Shown: positions 12,313-26,202, numbered from the stretch's first letter. The stretch is DNA of 64,000 nucleotides from Acanthacorydalis orientalis (GCA_034766995.1 CM068313.1:34292496-34356495), one strand, 5' to 3'. Translations and numbers: made by a program. Notes: a model not told the origin generated them from the letters alone.

Positions 12313-13489
12313 TTGTATGAAATTATAGTGAAACAGAATTATTTTTTTATTAAATTAATCTTAATCCAAAACATAGGTCTGTATCATAGATAACACGTAA
12401 AATGTTACTTTAAGGACTTTTATATAGAAACTTGAAGAACCTATTTCAAACTCTATTGTGATTCTCGCGCATAAGGGATAAACTAATTAATATATTAAAT
12501 GATGTTTTAAAAGACATGAATCTTTGAAAAATTAAAACTTAGTTACGGAATACTACTAAGATATTAGTTACTGAATTGCAATTTATTATTTTCATACATT
12601 TTATAGATTTTAGAAAGTAATTTTAATAAATATATATAGGTATTTATTTTACACAAATTTTAATTTTTATATTCATGAAAATAATTAATTAATTGAATCC
12701 TTTCAATTTATATAATAATAGTGATAATATTGTTGCAATGTTGAGGTTTTATTTAGTATCACTAAGTCAATAAAGTATTTAAATATGTTATTAAAACAAA
12801 TTTCATAGTTTATTCTGAATTATTAACACACGTACTGACGACACGAAAGTAAAAAAATAAATAGAGCATGAACAATATTGTCTCTTAAAAATGAAAAGAG
12901 GACAATTTTATTGATTATGTATTAAAATTATTTATTAAATGTTAACTATATAATGTTATTATCAACTGTGCATTATTTATTTAATTGAAAACTTGATTGA
13001 ATAATTTACGGTTTGATAAAGTAAATCCAAGCGATTAAAAATTGAAAGTCTGATACTATATTTTTAATGATGTATATTTTCAATTGGAGCAAATCTATTT
13101 AATTAGTATAGCTATAAAACGTTGAGTGTGAATTTCTTATATACCTATATTGCTTAATTCATGATTCATTTAATCTTGAAAATAATAACTTTTTCAATAA
13201 ATTCTCCAATCCTAATAGATTTGTATTAATTTTTTTCTGATACTTGAAGCTACCATTAAATACAATTGACTTAATAAAAAGTCGAAATTTTAATTTGGTA
13301 TATATAAAATGAACATTACGAAATGTAACATGTTAATTTAAAACATGTGTATTTATAAGGGAATTTAAATAGCACGTAATTAATTCTACCGAACAATATG
13401 CTTTAATACATTGATAATTTGTTTCGAATATGATTATTACTTTATATTTCATTCAGTCGATACATACATGAATAACAAAATCTAGTATA
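12313..13489. other. AT-rich non-coding block
   Basis: No feature was recognised; open frames are short and of filler composition. Confidence 0.6.
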
Positions 13490-13720
13490 GAACCTATGAA
13501 CTAGAATGATTGGTTATCCCGAAGCAAGAAAATCGCTTCGGGGTGGTTGTAAAAACATTTCGATGTTTGTTAGTGGTTCGGTTGACAGTTCATATAATAG
13601 CTTTTAAATGCTTCTCCTTCTATCTACGATGTAGTATAAAGGTGACTCGCTAGCAGTTTCGCAAACTGAAAGATTTATGAGGAAATATCACTATCGTGAT
13701 ATGATAGAACAATAATGTGG
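13490..13720. other. Islet with two short palindromes
   Basis: The block is slightly richer in GC than its surroundings. It contains a hairpin CCCGAAGC-loop-GCTTCGGG (13518-13542) and a palindrome ATATCAC-TATC-GTGATAT (13685-13702). No reading frame is convincing. It is a possible regulatory element. Confidence 0.35.
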
Positions 13721-14284
13721 TTTGAGATGTTTGCGTTTTTTTCCTCGATTTTTGTGTCGTTCAATAGTGGATTTTGTTGTTCAGCGTACTTACTATTTTA
13801 TTGCTTATGAGTGGACACTAAATATATTATATCAATGTAGGTGGACGAACATTATATATGGATATATATATAAAGTTTGTAATTTCCTCAAAGATATATT
13901 TACTATCCACAAGAATACTGGCTAGACATATCACAAGTTGAATTTTAATTTAAAGGCAATAATTTGAATGAAATAAAAATGATTGTATGTATTAATATTT
14001 CATTTATTAAATATAAATATTTATATTTTATCAACTAACTTTTCTATAATTCTGTTTAATTTTAGTTAAAAAAATCTTAAATTCACAACTTCTGGTCTTT
14101 TTTATTTTACTTCATTTTTAAACCAATGAATACCTCATAATTATCGAAATACTTGGCAAATCATGTAATATTTGATAATTATCAAAAATGTTTAATTTAA
14201 CATCAATGTTCTTTAAAAAATTTATATTAAAAGATGGGTTAAAATGTTTTATCACTACGAATGATGATAAACCATTATGACTCT

Positions 14285-14323
<39 letters not shown>

Positions 14324-14539
14324 GTTTTGAGTAAAAAATTCTTATTTAAAATTCAGATAATTACAAAAAATTATTAATTAAATTTATATACATATCTTAC
14401 AGATTACAGCTAATCGAAGACATTAATTATCTAATAATTTGTTTTATTGAACTATATATATATATATATATATAATACATTATACAATTTATATACAAAG
14501 TTACCAATAGTCGTAAACATATCGTATAAAATAGCACAA

Positions 14540-14840
14540 CCCTATCTGTACGAAACACAAAAACAACGGTAGCAAAAGCACAACAATGAAGTATCCAAAC
14601 AGTTAGTAAGACTGTGTAAGATGATCGTTAGATAATCGCTGAGTGTGGATACTGTGGTACGGGAGACATCCTTAACTACACCGCGAAACGATGTCGTCAA
14701 GCAAAATCACCAGACATCGCTGGATCCAGGAGAGACCGTTGTAGTTACATTTCAGACTGAATAACCAGACAGATTATTACGATTAGATGACAATGCGCTT
14801 CTGAACAGGGTTGCGTAAAGTATATGTGTCAAGAATATGT
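14540..14840. other. GC-richer islet
   Basis: A mixed-composition block including ACTACACCGCGAAACGATGT and GGATCCAGGAGAGACC. No open frame of note. Confidence 0.3.
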
Positions 14841-16599
14841 GCGAATGTATGTCTGTTCTCCTTTCTCATTATTAAACATATTCGTTTTTATTGATATACT
14901 ATGTAAAATTGAAAATTTATGAAATCTTTAGAAATATACTACGCGTTTCTCTAGATAGACTAGGTTTATTTTTTTTTCATTCTGGAAATATAATACATAT
15001 TCAAAAGTCATTTTAAAAATACCTGCTTCTATTCATCCTATAAACATATAATTTATTTTTTTAATAAAAAGACTAACCATACCTTTCAGCTATTACAAAC
15101 TAATAAATATTTAGTATTTGAAATAATAATTTATACCATAGATTTTTTTTTGCCATTCATTTTGCCATTCATTTGATACTTAATTAAATAATATTTTAAT
15201 GGCCATTTTTTAAAAAAGTAAATGCATGTATAAAGTAACAACATAATAATTATAGTTTAGAATTCGTTTTGAACCATACAGTGACTTTTAAACCATATAA
15301 TAATATTTTTTCGACAAAAAATATAAAACAATTAAAAGAAGGAAATATAATCATCAATATACGTTGATTTTTACTATATTATTTATCATTTCTGCTTCTA
15401 AGTTTATATAAATATCAATTTAATTACACATTTATTAACATCTAGAAAATCCAATATAATAAAACCATGATCTACTACTAAACTGCCAATTAATATAAAA
15501 AAATAAATATTAATAACATTTTATATATATATATATATAAGTACATAGCAAAATGTTTATGATAATATATACACTATATTTTGTGTGTGAAAATATTGAA
15601 ACCTAAATAAAAAATGTTTTAAAATCAAATTTATATTTTAAAAAAAATACAACAAGTAAAAAGTACTTTTTTATTTAATATGGGCTATTATTAATGATTT
15701 TTTTATGAACAAGTAGAATTTTCCAAATGATAAATAAACTTGATAATTGTTTGTAACTAATAGAGTATGTTTTAAGTATATGATATGAGGCCCTTTTTTG
15801 ATAATGAAAAATATTTTATAATATCTCGTTTTTGATATAATTTAAAATTTTGATTCTAAACTTCACGTATCACATTTTAATAACTATATATATATATATA
15901 TTGTTTTAAATATTAAAGAAAATATAATCCCAATAATAAAATATAAGGTAATTTAAATTAAAAAATATTAGGATGAAACACTTAATTTTTAATATTTATA
16001 CTTGATAGAATCAGCGTGAATTAACAAATAAGATTGTTAAGATATGCAAATTTGTGTAAAAAATCAATGGATCGTTAATTTTAAAAAAAATTAAATATTT
16101 TTATCAAACAAGGATCATCAATTGGAGAAGATTATAATGGTGATCATGTCTGATTATGTAGGTACAGAAATTAATGATTTAACAAAAATTATTCTATGGA
16201 TATTCAATTTTACTATTTTTTGTATATTTTTTTAAAGCGGTTAATCTAAATAGATAAACAAAATAATAAAACTTACATAGCAAATAATATAAGATAATAT
16301 TAAAAAAATAACTTAATGCTTGTTATATTGAATGTATAAATGATAAACTAGAAGTAACGATCTTAAAATTGTTGTTCAAACCATCAAAAAGTACTATAAT
16401 TAAAAATAAATAAAATATATTGAATTTTATTTAACTGTTAATATAGAATATATATTTATACGCGTTTTTAATTTCCTTAAAAAATAATAATAAAATTACT
16501 TTAATATTTATTCATTTTTAAGAAGTAGTTATATGTGTATATGAGATACTGTGATATATGTTTGTGTTTAAGTGTGCGTAAGTGTGAGTGGATAGAGAA
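14841..16599. other. AT-rich non-coding block
   Basis: No gene seen. It holds only short (TA)n tracts at 15523 and 15889. Confidence 0.6.
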
Positions 16600-16870
16600 T
16601 AAACAGGCAATTGTCTGAAATGAAGCAATCAGTGGCGGAGTCGGCGATAAGAGCACCGCCTAACGATCAACGGGGGACGCATTAACAGACTCCAGGAATG
16701 GGTCTCGAAGCCGCGGCGCGCCGAAAAGCACAGATCGCAAACTTCGTCCCGCGTCTCCGAATACCCCCCGCATGTCTATCCACCAGTCAGATTACTACTA
16801 CTCTTTGCTGATGCTTACGACACGAAAACATCTTAGTTCGTGTGGGGTACGACACCCACAACTGTACATT
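16600..16870. other. GC-rich islet
   Basis: The block contains GTGGCGGAGTCGGCG, AAGCCGCGGCGCGCCG and ATACCCCCCGCATG in otherwise AT-rich DNA. It is dense in CpG. No frame was recognised. Confidence 0.38.
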
Positions 16871-17175
16871 CATGATTCCTATTGTCTTATAAAATACTTT
16901 TGTTGATATACTAGCAGTTAGTTGTTGGAAATGAAACCGAGGAAATTTTATTTGTTTGTACAAAAAAAGGTGAATAACAAAAAGTATTCATTGCTGTTTA
17001 TCATAAGCCGTTGGACAAATAACTTTCAAATAAAAATAAAAAACAATTTATGATAGCAAGTAATTACTCTTTCCAGTTTGAAAAGTATATAACAAGTAAG
17101 AAAAGACTGATAATCTTCCTAAAAGATTTTCATTTCGGTCAAATTTTACAGTTTAAAAATGATTATTTCTTTATT

Positions 17176-17178
<3 letters not shown>

Positions 17179-17233
<55 letters not shown>
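17179..17233. repeat. (TA)n microsatellite
   Basis: A pure TA tract of about 55 bp, 155 bp left of mariner copy 1. Confidence 0.95.
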
Positions 17234-17236
<3 letters not shown>

Positions 17237-17387
17237 AAATAAATACATAGATACGTATGTATGAAAAATGTAAATTATGGAAAAGCCAGCAGTGGATTAA
17301 CAGAGAGGCTTATTAAAATGATATAAAATGAATGCATGTATTTTATATGTTTTAAAATAAGTCTAAAAATAAGTAAACATACAATTT

Positions 17388-17942
17388 ATTGTTAGAAAAA
17401 TAATTACGGTTTATGATCTTCAAATTCATATACACTTTTATTTTTTTTTTACTTTCTTAGCGGTTTAAGTGGTCCAGCCTGTTGGATGACTAACGTTTAA
17501 CTTTTGTTCAAGTTCTCGAATTGTGCGTGATTCCGATCAACTAATGCTTTCAGTTGATAATTATGAACTGAAGAAGGCCGATCTTCTTCATCTTAGAGGC
17601 TCTCATCCTCAGGAAATTTTTCAAACCATCATTGCACTGTACGTTCCTTAACAGTGTACCCACACCAATAGCATCATTTAGTTTACGAGGAGTTTCTGCT
17701 GCTTTACCATCTGTTTTGAACTCATACAAAAAATGCTCTTATTTGCTTCTTTCTATCTTTAATTGAAAAGCCCAACTTAAATCAAAATTAATAATAAAAC
17801 TAAGTTTGATGTTATCAAAATACAGACCGAAAAATGCACTTAAAACGATATTAACATAAATGCGATAAAATGACACTTGAAAAAAAAAAATAAGGATGGA
17901 ATTCGGAATACAAAAACCAAAATTATTTTTCTATTGACCTAA
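17388..17942 (-). mobile_element. Internally deleted mariner, copy 1
   Basis: Read on the minus strand, the element starts near 17942 with TTAGGTCAATAGAAAAATAA and ends near 17388 with the inverted equivalent. Between them lies a broken N-terminal mariner reading frame: YEFKTDGKAAETPRKLNDA-like, GVGTLLRNVQ-like and EDEDRPSSVHNYQLKALV-like segments with frameshifts. The helix-turn-helix coding region is followed directly by the last few codons and the 3' terminal repeat. The DD34D catalytic region is missing. The same junction occurs in the copies at 45823 and 54969. It is dead as a gene. Confidence 0.8.
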
Positions 17943-18355
17943 TAAAATATACAAATAATTTCATACATAGAGAAACAATAAATATAAATTATCCATTTTA
18001 TACCCATTTTTCGTTATTATATATTTAAATAAAAAAATATTTATTATATAATAGGGTAAGTATTAAGAATTAACATACAGTAAATAAATGCTAAAAAAAC
18101 TAAATTAGGAATTGTAACGAAGTTCTTCAAAAATTAATACATATAAAATTCGCATTTAACTTTACTATACACATAAAAATATTTGCTTTCTATAAATAAA
18201 AAAAATTATCTACAGACCTAGAAAAAATTAAAATAATGCAAAGAGGTTTAAATACATTTTTGTATGTTCGTTGTGCTAATTTATTAATATTAATTTATAC
18301 AAATAATATCCTATGTTATATTTATTCGAAGTTATTGTTATCATTTTCTGTCTTT

Positions 18356-18366
18356 CTCTCTATCCT

Positions 18367-18407
<41 letters not shown>

Positions 18408-18470
18408 TATATATATATACATATATATATATTATATATATATATATATATATTATATGTATGTATATAT

Positions 18471-18532
<62 letters not shown>

Positions 18533-18560
18533 TGTATATATTATATATATATATATATAT
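18356..18560. repeat. 205-bp compound (TA)n with TTATATGTATG interruptions
   Basis: A (CT)-rich lead passes into (TA)n. A longer unit containing TTATATGTATGTATATATTA recurs about every 72 bp (near 18452 and 18524), a higher-order repeat inside the microsatellite. Open frames here are artefacts. Confidence 0.92.
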
Positions 18561-18660
18561 TAATAAATACAATACCATTTCTTATATAAACAATAGCACA
18601 AATTCATTGATAATTTATGGTCCGAATAAAAATGCGAATATTGGATTATTTGTATTGTAA

Positions 18661-20499
18661 TAATATAAAATTTTGCTTTAATTATAAAATTAGGGAAAGT
18701 CAATATTCATTATATTATTTTGTTTGTTGACAAATCTGTTCAAATAAAAATATCATATATAAACAAGAATATTATGAAATGCGTTTAATTTTAAATCAAA
18801 TTTCAATTCGGTATCAAAAAATGATATTGGGTCATTATGTTAACATATGTTTTCATATTAATTATGAAAAATATACACTGTTTCGAAAAAAAATGACAAC
18901 AATGTTATTATTTAACTATTAGTATTTGTAAAATTTTTAATTGTTTTAATTATTAGTTTTTTTTTTGTTTTTATTTGCTTTACAGAAATGGAAATTACAA
19001 TTACAACATAATTTTATTTAATTATATTTTTAAATGTACCACTTTTAATAATAGTATCAAATATAGTGATATTTTCATAAGTATCATAAAGTTGAGTAGT
19101 GAACTGTCTTTTATATTAATCATCTTCTAGACCGAATTAATTCAAATTTTCAACTTTTTGTTGGATTAATGCGCTATTTATAGTAAAACTTTGTCAAATA
19201 TATATTGAAAATTTACAAACTGATATTAATAAAGTGTTAGATTGAAAGAAATATAATAGTATGGATTTAAATCTATCGAATAGTAATTTTGGTAAGTTAA
19301 CTAATTTTTTACTCCCCAATTCTACTTGTTTATGGAGTAGAAATAGAGTCTATTGATTTGCAAAGTACCTATAAGTTACAGTTTTTTAACGAAGGAGAAT
19401 ACATTACTAATCTTATCAACAAATCTCATTAAATTTTAGTTTTTTTACTGAGTACAATTAAGGACTAATTCCATAGTGCAATAAAAAGATCTTATATGAC
19501 CTTAATTATTTGAATACTGTTCGAAAGTTTATAAATTGTGAACGTATAGTATTCATATTTTACTATAAACGTTATTAAACTAATTCACAGAAATATACCT
19601 TATTTCGACATTGCAAGTTAGACAGTCTAAAATTAATAATACAGAACTTTGTATATATTAATATTTTTGGAGTATCTGGCAAGTATTCCAAAAACATTTT
19701 TTCTTCATTTACTAAAAAAAGGATTGTGTACTAAAAATTAAATTATAAATTTATAAAAACTAGATGAGTGAATTTTCAATGTTTATTAAAATTGATCGGA
19801 AATTAAATGTATTTCTGTATGTTGAATCTACTGCTTCCTTTAAATCAGGTTCAAAAAAAAAATTAAGAAAAGAATATGTAAAAACGAAAGTAACTTTTCT
19901 ATAAAGACCAATACGATTACATTTATTGTCTAAAATAATATTCTTACAATTACGATTTATATTATTATAAAAATACTTTCCACTATTCTATACTGACATT
20001 TATTTAAAATTATTTTAGAAACTGTATAAGTTTTTCGAATTTTGATTTTTCTGGTACATAAATTAACTGTATATTTTTATATTCATTTTAATATGTATAG
20101 GGTAAAAATATGAATATTTGTATTTATTAATCAAATTTTAACTTAAAAATATGTATCAATAGTAAACATTCTATAATTAAAGTTTTAGTAGTACTTTCAA
20201 ATCATTTATATTAATTTCATTAAAATCAATGCATATTTATCAACAAATATGCATTTCAAAACCTTTTAAAATTATATTGTTGAACCTTAATTAAACTTTT
20301 GATCTTTCATACAATTAATAATTGTTATAGGTTTTATTTTGCATAAAATTTGAATTAATATAATATTATAAAAATATAAATTATTTTTCCCTATCTTAAA
20401 TGTGTTTAAATAAATATACATATATATGTATATATGTGTGTGTGTATATATATATATATACATATGAAAAGAATATTCAGCTCAAAATCCAATACTAAA
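18661..20499. other. AT-rich non-coding block
   Basis: No gene or repeat family recognised, apart from a (TA)n/(TG)n tract at 20418-20466. Confidence 0.6.
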
Positions 20500-21020
20500 A
20501 ATAATGCCCATCCGTAATCAGATTCAAAACCCCGATCTAATAAAATCACGAGCTTACACATTACATTAACCGAACTATGGCCAAACCATAACTAAACGTT
20601 ATTAAAACAGACCGCGTGAAACGGTGGCAAATGATAGGCGGCAACGTGGTGGTGCACATAAAACTACCCCTGTTCCCGTCCCCCCGGTCCTATTTGGTGG
20701 CCGTAGCGGTTGGACACTGATAAAACGTGCCCGATAGTGGTGATAACGCGCTCGCATAATGGCGCTAATAGCCATATCCAGTACTGACCGCAACAGCTTC
20801 ATGCTATTATTCGATATGTTGTCTACAAATACATGCATGGCGTTTTTCGTATAAAATGTCGCATTTGGCTCCGTATGGCTTCATTCGAACGAAAATTGTT
20901 TGATAATATTTTCATTCGATCGAAGGTATTATCTATCTATCTATCTATCGACTTGTTTCCATTTCGAAGAACGTAACCGAGTTAATTACAACGATTCGTA
21001 ACCAATGCTGGCGTTATTAA
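20500..21020. other. GC-rich islet with a short TATC microsatellite
   Basis: The block carries AGGCGGCAACGTGGTGGTGC and TTGGTGGCCGTAGCGG, the gapped palindrome TGGCGCTAATAGCCA, and (TATC)4-5 near 20930-20948. A 78-codon open frame on the minus strand (20602-20838) is unlike any family I know. Confidence 0.38.
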
Positions 21021-21227
21021 ATTATCCTCATCCATTGCATATTCTTCTTTCAATATTAAATTCCGAAAACTTTTTAAATTACATTGCAGAAATGTTAAAT
21101 GTTTCAACCTTTTTATACAGTTTTTCGATTATGTTCTTTGTTAAATAATTGTTTTTAATTATTATTACTACCAAATAATTTAAAAATTTTGAACGCAAAT
21201 AAGGTTGTTGTAAGGTGAGATAAATGT

Positions 21228-21630
21228 ATACTTGACAATTAAAAAAAAAATGACAACGGTTCACTATATTCTTGTCTAATTTCTTTATATCTCAAAGTGT
21301 ATCCTCACTACTTTACAACTTAGCACACAAAACATAATTATTCCAATAAAACAAAACATATTTTAAACGAATAATAGTATACTTTCACAAATCAATTCTT
21401 TTTTCACTCCACAAACCACATCAAATTTTTCGATCAAAAATATTCAATAAATTATTATCGATTATTTTCGATTGTCGCTTATGCGCATTTCGACGACAAC
21501 GCTATCATCCTTAGAGTGGTTAGATACAGAAAAATCTTTAACTTTTCGGTAACTTACCGCTCTGAGAATGATGGTGTTGCCATTGAAATATGTATAAGCG
21601 ACAATCGAAAATAATCAATAATAGTGAGGT
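21228..21630 (+). mobile_element. Foldback repeat, copy 1
   Basis: The core at 21404-21630 has a left arm containing TCGATTATTTTCGATTGTCG and CTTATGCGCATTTCG and a right arm that is its inverted copy (TATGTATAAGCGACAATCG), matching over about 65 bp. The end of the right arm is deleted except for TGAGGT. The left 175 bp (from 21228) also match the copy at 23120, including TATCTCAAAGTGTATCCTCA. It is non-coding. Confidence 0.72.
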
Positions 21631-22529
21631 TTCTAATAGATATTTTTAAATATGTTCTAACTACTAACCTGCACTCAATATTTAATATGTTTTTAGAATT
21701 ACAATTTCATTCAAAAATTAATTTAGAAAATGTATATAAAAATTATTTATCGAATTATTAATTTTTTTTTTTAAAATAAAAATTTAAATTGGAACGATTG
21801 ATTCAAAAAAACTGTTATCCTTTTTATAAATAAAACATTTTTTGTAAACTAAAATATAAGAACCAATTTGAATGCAACTAAATGGATAGGTTTCTGATTA
21901 GATAACATTTTTATTTAAAAAATCGAACTTTCTTTAAAATTATTATCGTTAAATAAATCTATTGTGAAAAAAATGTTCTTTTACATAAACTATAAGAAAT
22001 TCTTAAATCTAGAGATTAGTATTCGTATTTGCTTATTGTTAGAATTTAAATAAGAAAAATAAAAATTTAATCAAATTAGACAAAAATACAGTTGAAGTTC
22101 TTTATAGTGAAGACGGATATAACAAATTACTGCCTTAATGTACAAAATTTTCTCATGGATTCAGGCACATATTTATATAAACATACTGTCATGGATACAA
22201 CGAACACCAACTGTAACAACGAACTATAATTTATTTGGTAGTAATTTTTATAATCGAGTCTGACTATATTTTTTTATATGTAGTCTAAAACTTTTTATCT
22301 CAGTTATGATATGGAGTAAATAAAAATATTTTTTACATGTATTCATAAAGTTGAATTCCTTCAACAATAGGTATGACAAAGTGCTTGATTAAACTGTATT
22401 TATATTCATAATAGCATCAATTCTATTTTTATATTTCGTTTATTTTCATATTTTATTGTGTGTCAAATGTACCTAGTCACTTAAACAAAATAACAGATTA
22501 TTTTTCATTACACAGAATAACGTTCGTGC

Positions 22530-22745
22530 GACCAACAGAATAGACATGAAGAGTATAAATTCGAAAACTAAACTGTGCATCAGTAAACAATATAGATGTG
22601 AATATTCAAAATGGCCAGCATCAAAGCGAAATGGTCGGATAACAAATATGTAATGGTCGAAAATGAACGATCGTGTATGGCCGTAACAGCCATCCAGTGA
22701 TATCAGATTAGTAGTATTGCCAGCGTGATACTTTAATACCCATTA
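22530..22745. other. GC-richer islet
   Basis: It contains AAAATGGCCAGC, the gapped palindrome TGGCCGTAACAGCCA and TGCCAGCGTGATAC. No gene-like frame on either strand. Confidence 0.3.
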
Positions 22746-23119
22746 TCTAATAATGGTTACATTTTGTATTCTACCGGGTGTGTCTTCCGTTGTACGTTTT
22801 AAGTGCACTGATTCTATTAGTTCGTTAATATGATATTCATTTAAATGTATGATTAAAATTGAATTAAAAGTTCTTAATAATTTAATTGAAGCGATATATT
22901 TCTGCTCTTTTGTGAATAGCATGATAAAAAAAGAACGATAAATGAAAGGATATGAATTGCTATGTTGAAACACTTTTATTAAATTGTTTCCTTAGAATAT
23001 TGTTCTTTCATTTTATTATCCTAGCAAAAACAATTAACCACTTTTGTTGTAATATGATATCTGTAGATGTAAAATCTTAAAAATACAGAACAGAACTCAT
23101 GACCATACTAAGCTAAATA

Positions 23120-23574
23120 TATACTTGAAAATTTAAACAGAAATGACAAGATTCCATAATAATTTTGTCTAATTTATTTATATCTCAAAGTGTATCCTCA
23201 CTACTTTAAAACTCACCACACAAGTCATAATTATTCTAATAATTAAAATAAAACAAAACATATTTTAAACGAATAATAGTATATTTTAAAAAATCAATTC
23301 TTTTTTCACCCCACAAACCACATCAAATTTTTCGATCAAAAATATTCAATAGATTATTATTGATTATTTTCGATTATCGCTTATGCGCTTTTCGATGACA
23401 ACTCAATCATCCTTGGAGCGGTAAGATACCAAAAAATTTTTGACTTTTCAGTAACTTGCCTCTCTGATGATATGGAGTTACCGTTGAAATGTGTGTAAGT
23501 GAAAATCGAAAATTATCAATAATAATTTACTGAATATTTTTTATCGAAAAATTTGGTTTGGTTTGTGAGGTGAA
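23120..23574 (+). mobile_element. Foldback repeat, copy 2 (more complete)
   Basis: It is homologous to 21228-21630, about 1.9 kb away in the same orientation. The foldback core at 23306-23574 has inverted arms of about 110 bp: it begins TCACCCCACAAACC and ends GGTTTGTGAGGTGA, with AAATTTTTCGATCAAAAATA mirrored inside. A transcript through it could form a long hairpin. No coding potential was seen. The superfamily was not identified. Confidence 0.72.
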
Positions 23575-24022
23575 AGAAGAAGTTATGGAAATGAATTTAA
23601 CCAGTGTCAGAATCGTAATTATAATAATAATATAATTTATGTAACGATTAAAATACTGGAATAAAAAAGATAGGAAATAAGTATGGGTACATATTAATTC
23701 GATGCAAGGTATAATGGTGGCAATATTTGTTTATAAAAGAATATTCAGTAAAAAAATAAATAATCTCATTGCTCAATTAAAAAAGACTAACAGTTGAAGA
23801 GATTATGAACGACATTTTGTTGAAATATTTACTGGTAAATAAATTAAATATAACTATATATAAAAAAATATTCAGTAAAATTTCAAAAATTTGACAAAAA
23901 GTTTAAAAAAAACGTGTAGAGATTTTATATTAAATTATTATTAACGATGACACCGGAAGTTACACGAAATTTTCACAAAAAATTATGAATATTCATAATA
24001 ACAATTGTCATTATAACAGTTG

Positions 24023-24054
24023 ATATACATATATATATATATATAGAGAGAGAG

Positions 24055-24088
<34 letters not shown>
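24023..24088. repeat. (TA)n(GA)n(TA)n compound microsatellite
   Basis: TA, then AGAGAGAGAGA, then ATACATATA and TA again. Confidence 0.93.
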
Positions 24089-24091
<3 letters not shown>

Positions 24092-24305
24092 TTACTCGAT
24101 AAGTCTCCAAAACCAATTTTAAAATTGTTTAAATGTACATAAGAGATTAAAAGGTAAGATTCGCTGTAATTTTTTAATAATATTCTTAATTAATTTCCAA
24201 ACGTTTAAAAAATATTTATTAAAAAAATAAATAGTAATTCATTAAATAAAATTGACATCAGTTGATTATTTATAATTTATTTATCTTCATTTAATACACT
24301 TGATT

Positions 24306-24340
<35 letters not shown>

Positions 24341-25100
24341 AATAAATTAACTTTCATTCATATACATTAAAAATGTTTCCACTTGATTCAGGTATTAAAT
24401 TTTGCACGACAAACAATTACTAAGATGAAATATAGATATAATGACTTCAATAAAAAAATGAATAATAAATGAAGTAAGGATTCAAATTAAGAATGATAAC
24501 CATAAGCTATTGCTTACAATTACAATCCATTATAGATACATTTTCTCAAAATCAATTAATCTGAATCCACATTTACGTTCGACATAGAAAATCAAATCAA
24601 ATCAAATTGACCTGTCTATTCAAATCAATGACTGAAAAGTGGTATAAAAGTTGTGTACTGGAAAGTTACTTTATCGGAAATTGAAATGATTTTACTATTT
24701 CCTTCAGCGGATGCATATAAATCGATTTCAATCTTATAAACCGATATATTCTTCGTGCATATTGCGTCGTCAAACATACGCCTCTTTTTGCACAAAAAAA
24801 GTAAACAAGCACACATTTGAATTCAGGAAATTTATCTAATGATATGAGAGTTTATTTGTTACTATAATTATTAATGTTACATTGAAGATATTTTTAACGT
24901 CTTTTAAAAGATGAAAATATTGAGTAGACAATTATAACAAGATTTGCTTTTTTTATATACATTTTTCAAAGCGTTATTTTTATAAGTTATTGGTTTTTAT
25001 GGTATTAGTATTATTATATAAAAGAAGATTAATTCGTGTGTCAATTAGTAAAAATTGAATACAGAATATGTTAAAATAACTGATATTTTTTGTGTTTTTA

Positions 25101-25145
25101 TGTGTGTGTGCGCATATATATATATATATATATGTGTGTGTGCGC

Positions 25146-25192
<47 letters not shown>

Positions 25193-25205
25193 TGTGTACG
25201 TATGT
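25101..25205. repeat. (TG)nCGCA(TA)n unit twice, then (GTAT)n
   Basis: The unit GTGTGTGTGCGCATATATAT occurs twice, followed by eight GTAT units. Frames on both strands remain open through it as an artefact. Confidence 0.93.
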
Positions 25206-25699
25206 ATAAAGCGGATTTTACAGGTACACACGATGTATAAAAGCATATTTAATATATGTCTACATATTTATTTGATCGATACCTATAGACTAATTATCAA
25301 GACATGTGAGAACCGTGAAATCGTCTCATTCCAAATTTTCTGAACATGCACGTACGTCAGCCATGTAACATTTGCTGGCGTTATTAATTAATGATTATAT
25401 CGCTACTGCAACTGTCACCTGCAGCATGCAATATATTGTCCTTTTCTGTATCCATCTTTCTCTCTAGCTTCACTCAAATTTAATACTGATGTTTAATTTA
25501 TATATCCACTTTATCATATACATATAGTTTATGTTTTGCAGTTGAATTTCATAATAGTGTCTTGTTTAACAAGACAAGAATATATATATTTGATTTCATA
25601 TATATTTTTTTTGATTTAATGATGTAATATTACGATATGAATTTTTTGAGTTGAATTTATTTTATTTTGAAAATAATGTATCTATTATCCGTTTACTTG

Positions 25700-25701
<2 letters not shown>

Positions 25702-25766
<65 letters not shown>
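25702..25766. repeat. (TA)n(TG)n compound microsatellite
   Basis: About 38 bp of TA then 24 bp of TG, immediately before the 133-bp tandem repeat. Confidence 0.95.
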
Positions 25767-25767
25767 T

Positions 25768-26161
25768 ATAAAATAGGAAATATATTATAAATAATTTAGT
25801 TAATCTTGTTATTTATTGAATATTTCATATAATTGTTCTAAAAATATATGAGAAACTTTTGTAAAGTATCAATTTTTGGATTCCTTTATATATATATATC
25901 GTAAAATATGAAATATATCATAAATAATTTAGTTTATCTTGTTTTTTATTAAATATTTCATATAATTGTTCTAAAAATATATGAGAAACTTTTGTAAAGT
26001 ATCAATTTTTGGATTCCTTTATATATATATATCGTAAAATATGAAATATATCATAAATAATTTAGTTTATCTTGTTTTTTATTAAATATTTCATATAATT
26101 GTTGTAAAAATATATGAGAAATTTTTATATAGTATCAATTTTACGATTCCTTTATATATAC

Positions 26162-26165
<4 letters not shown>
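25768..26165. repeat. Three tandem copies of a 133-bp unit
   Basis: Units start at 25768, 25901 and 26034, each running from (G/A)TAAAATATGAAATATATC to TTCCTTTATATATA. Units 2 and 3 differ at only a handful of sites; unit 1 is more diverged. Each unit ends in a short (TA)n. The array is flanked by a (TA)n(TG)n tract on the left and a (TA)n tract on the right. Confidence 0.9.

Positions 26166-26202
<37 letters not shown>

Noticed and set aside
13518..13542. GC hairpin resembling a bacterial rho-independent terminator
   Set aside because: The context is eukaryotic, no gene precedes it and no T-run follows the stem.
18236..18660. Two overlapping open frames of 115-117 codons
   Set aside because: Most of their length is microsatellite translation and the rest has no recognisable domain.
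21006..25386. 15-bp word TGCTGGCGTTATTAA shared near 21007 and 25371
   Set aside because: Single short match without flanking similarity; expected by chance at this window size.
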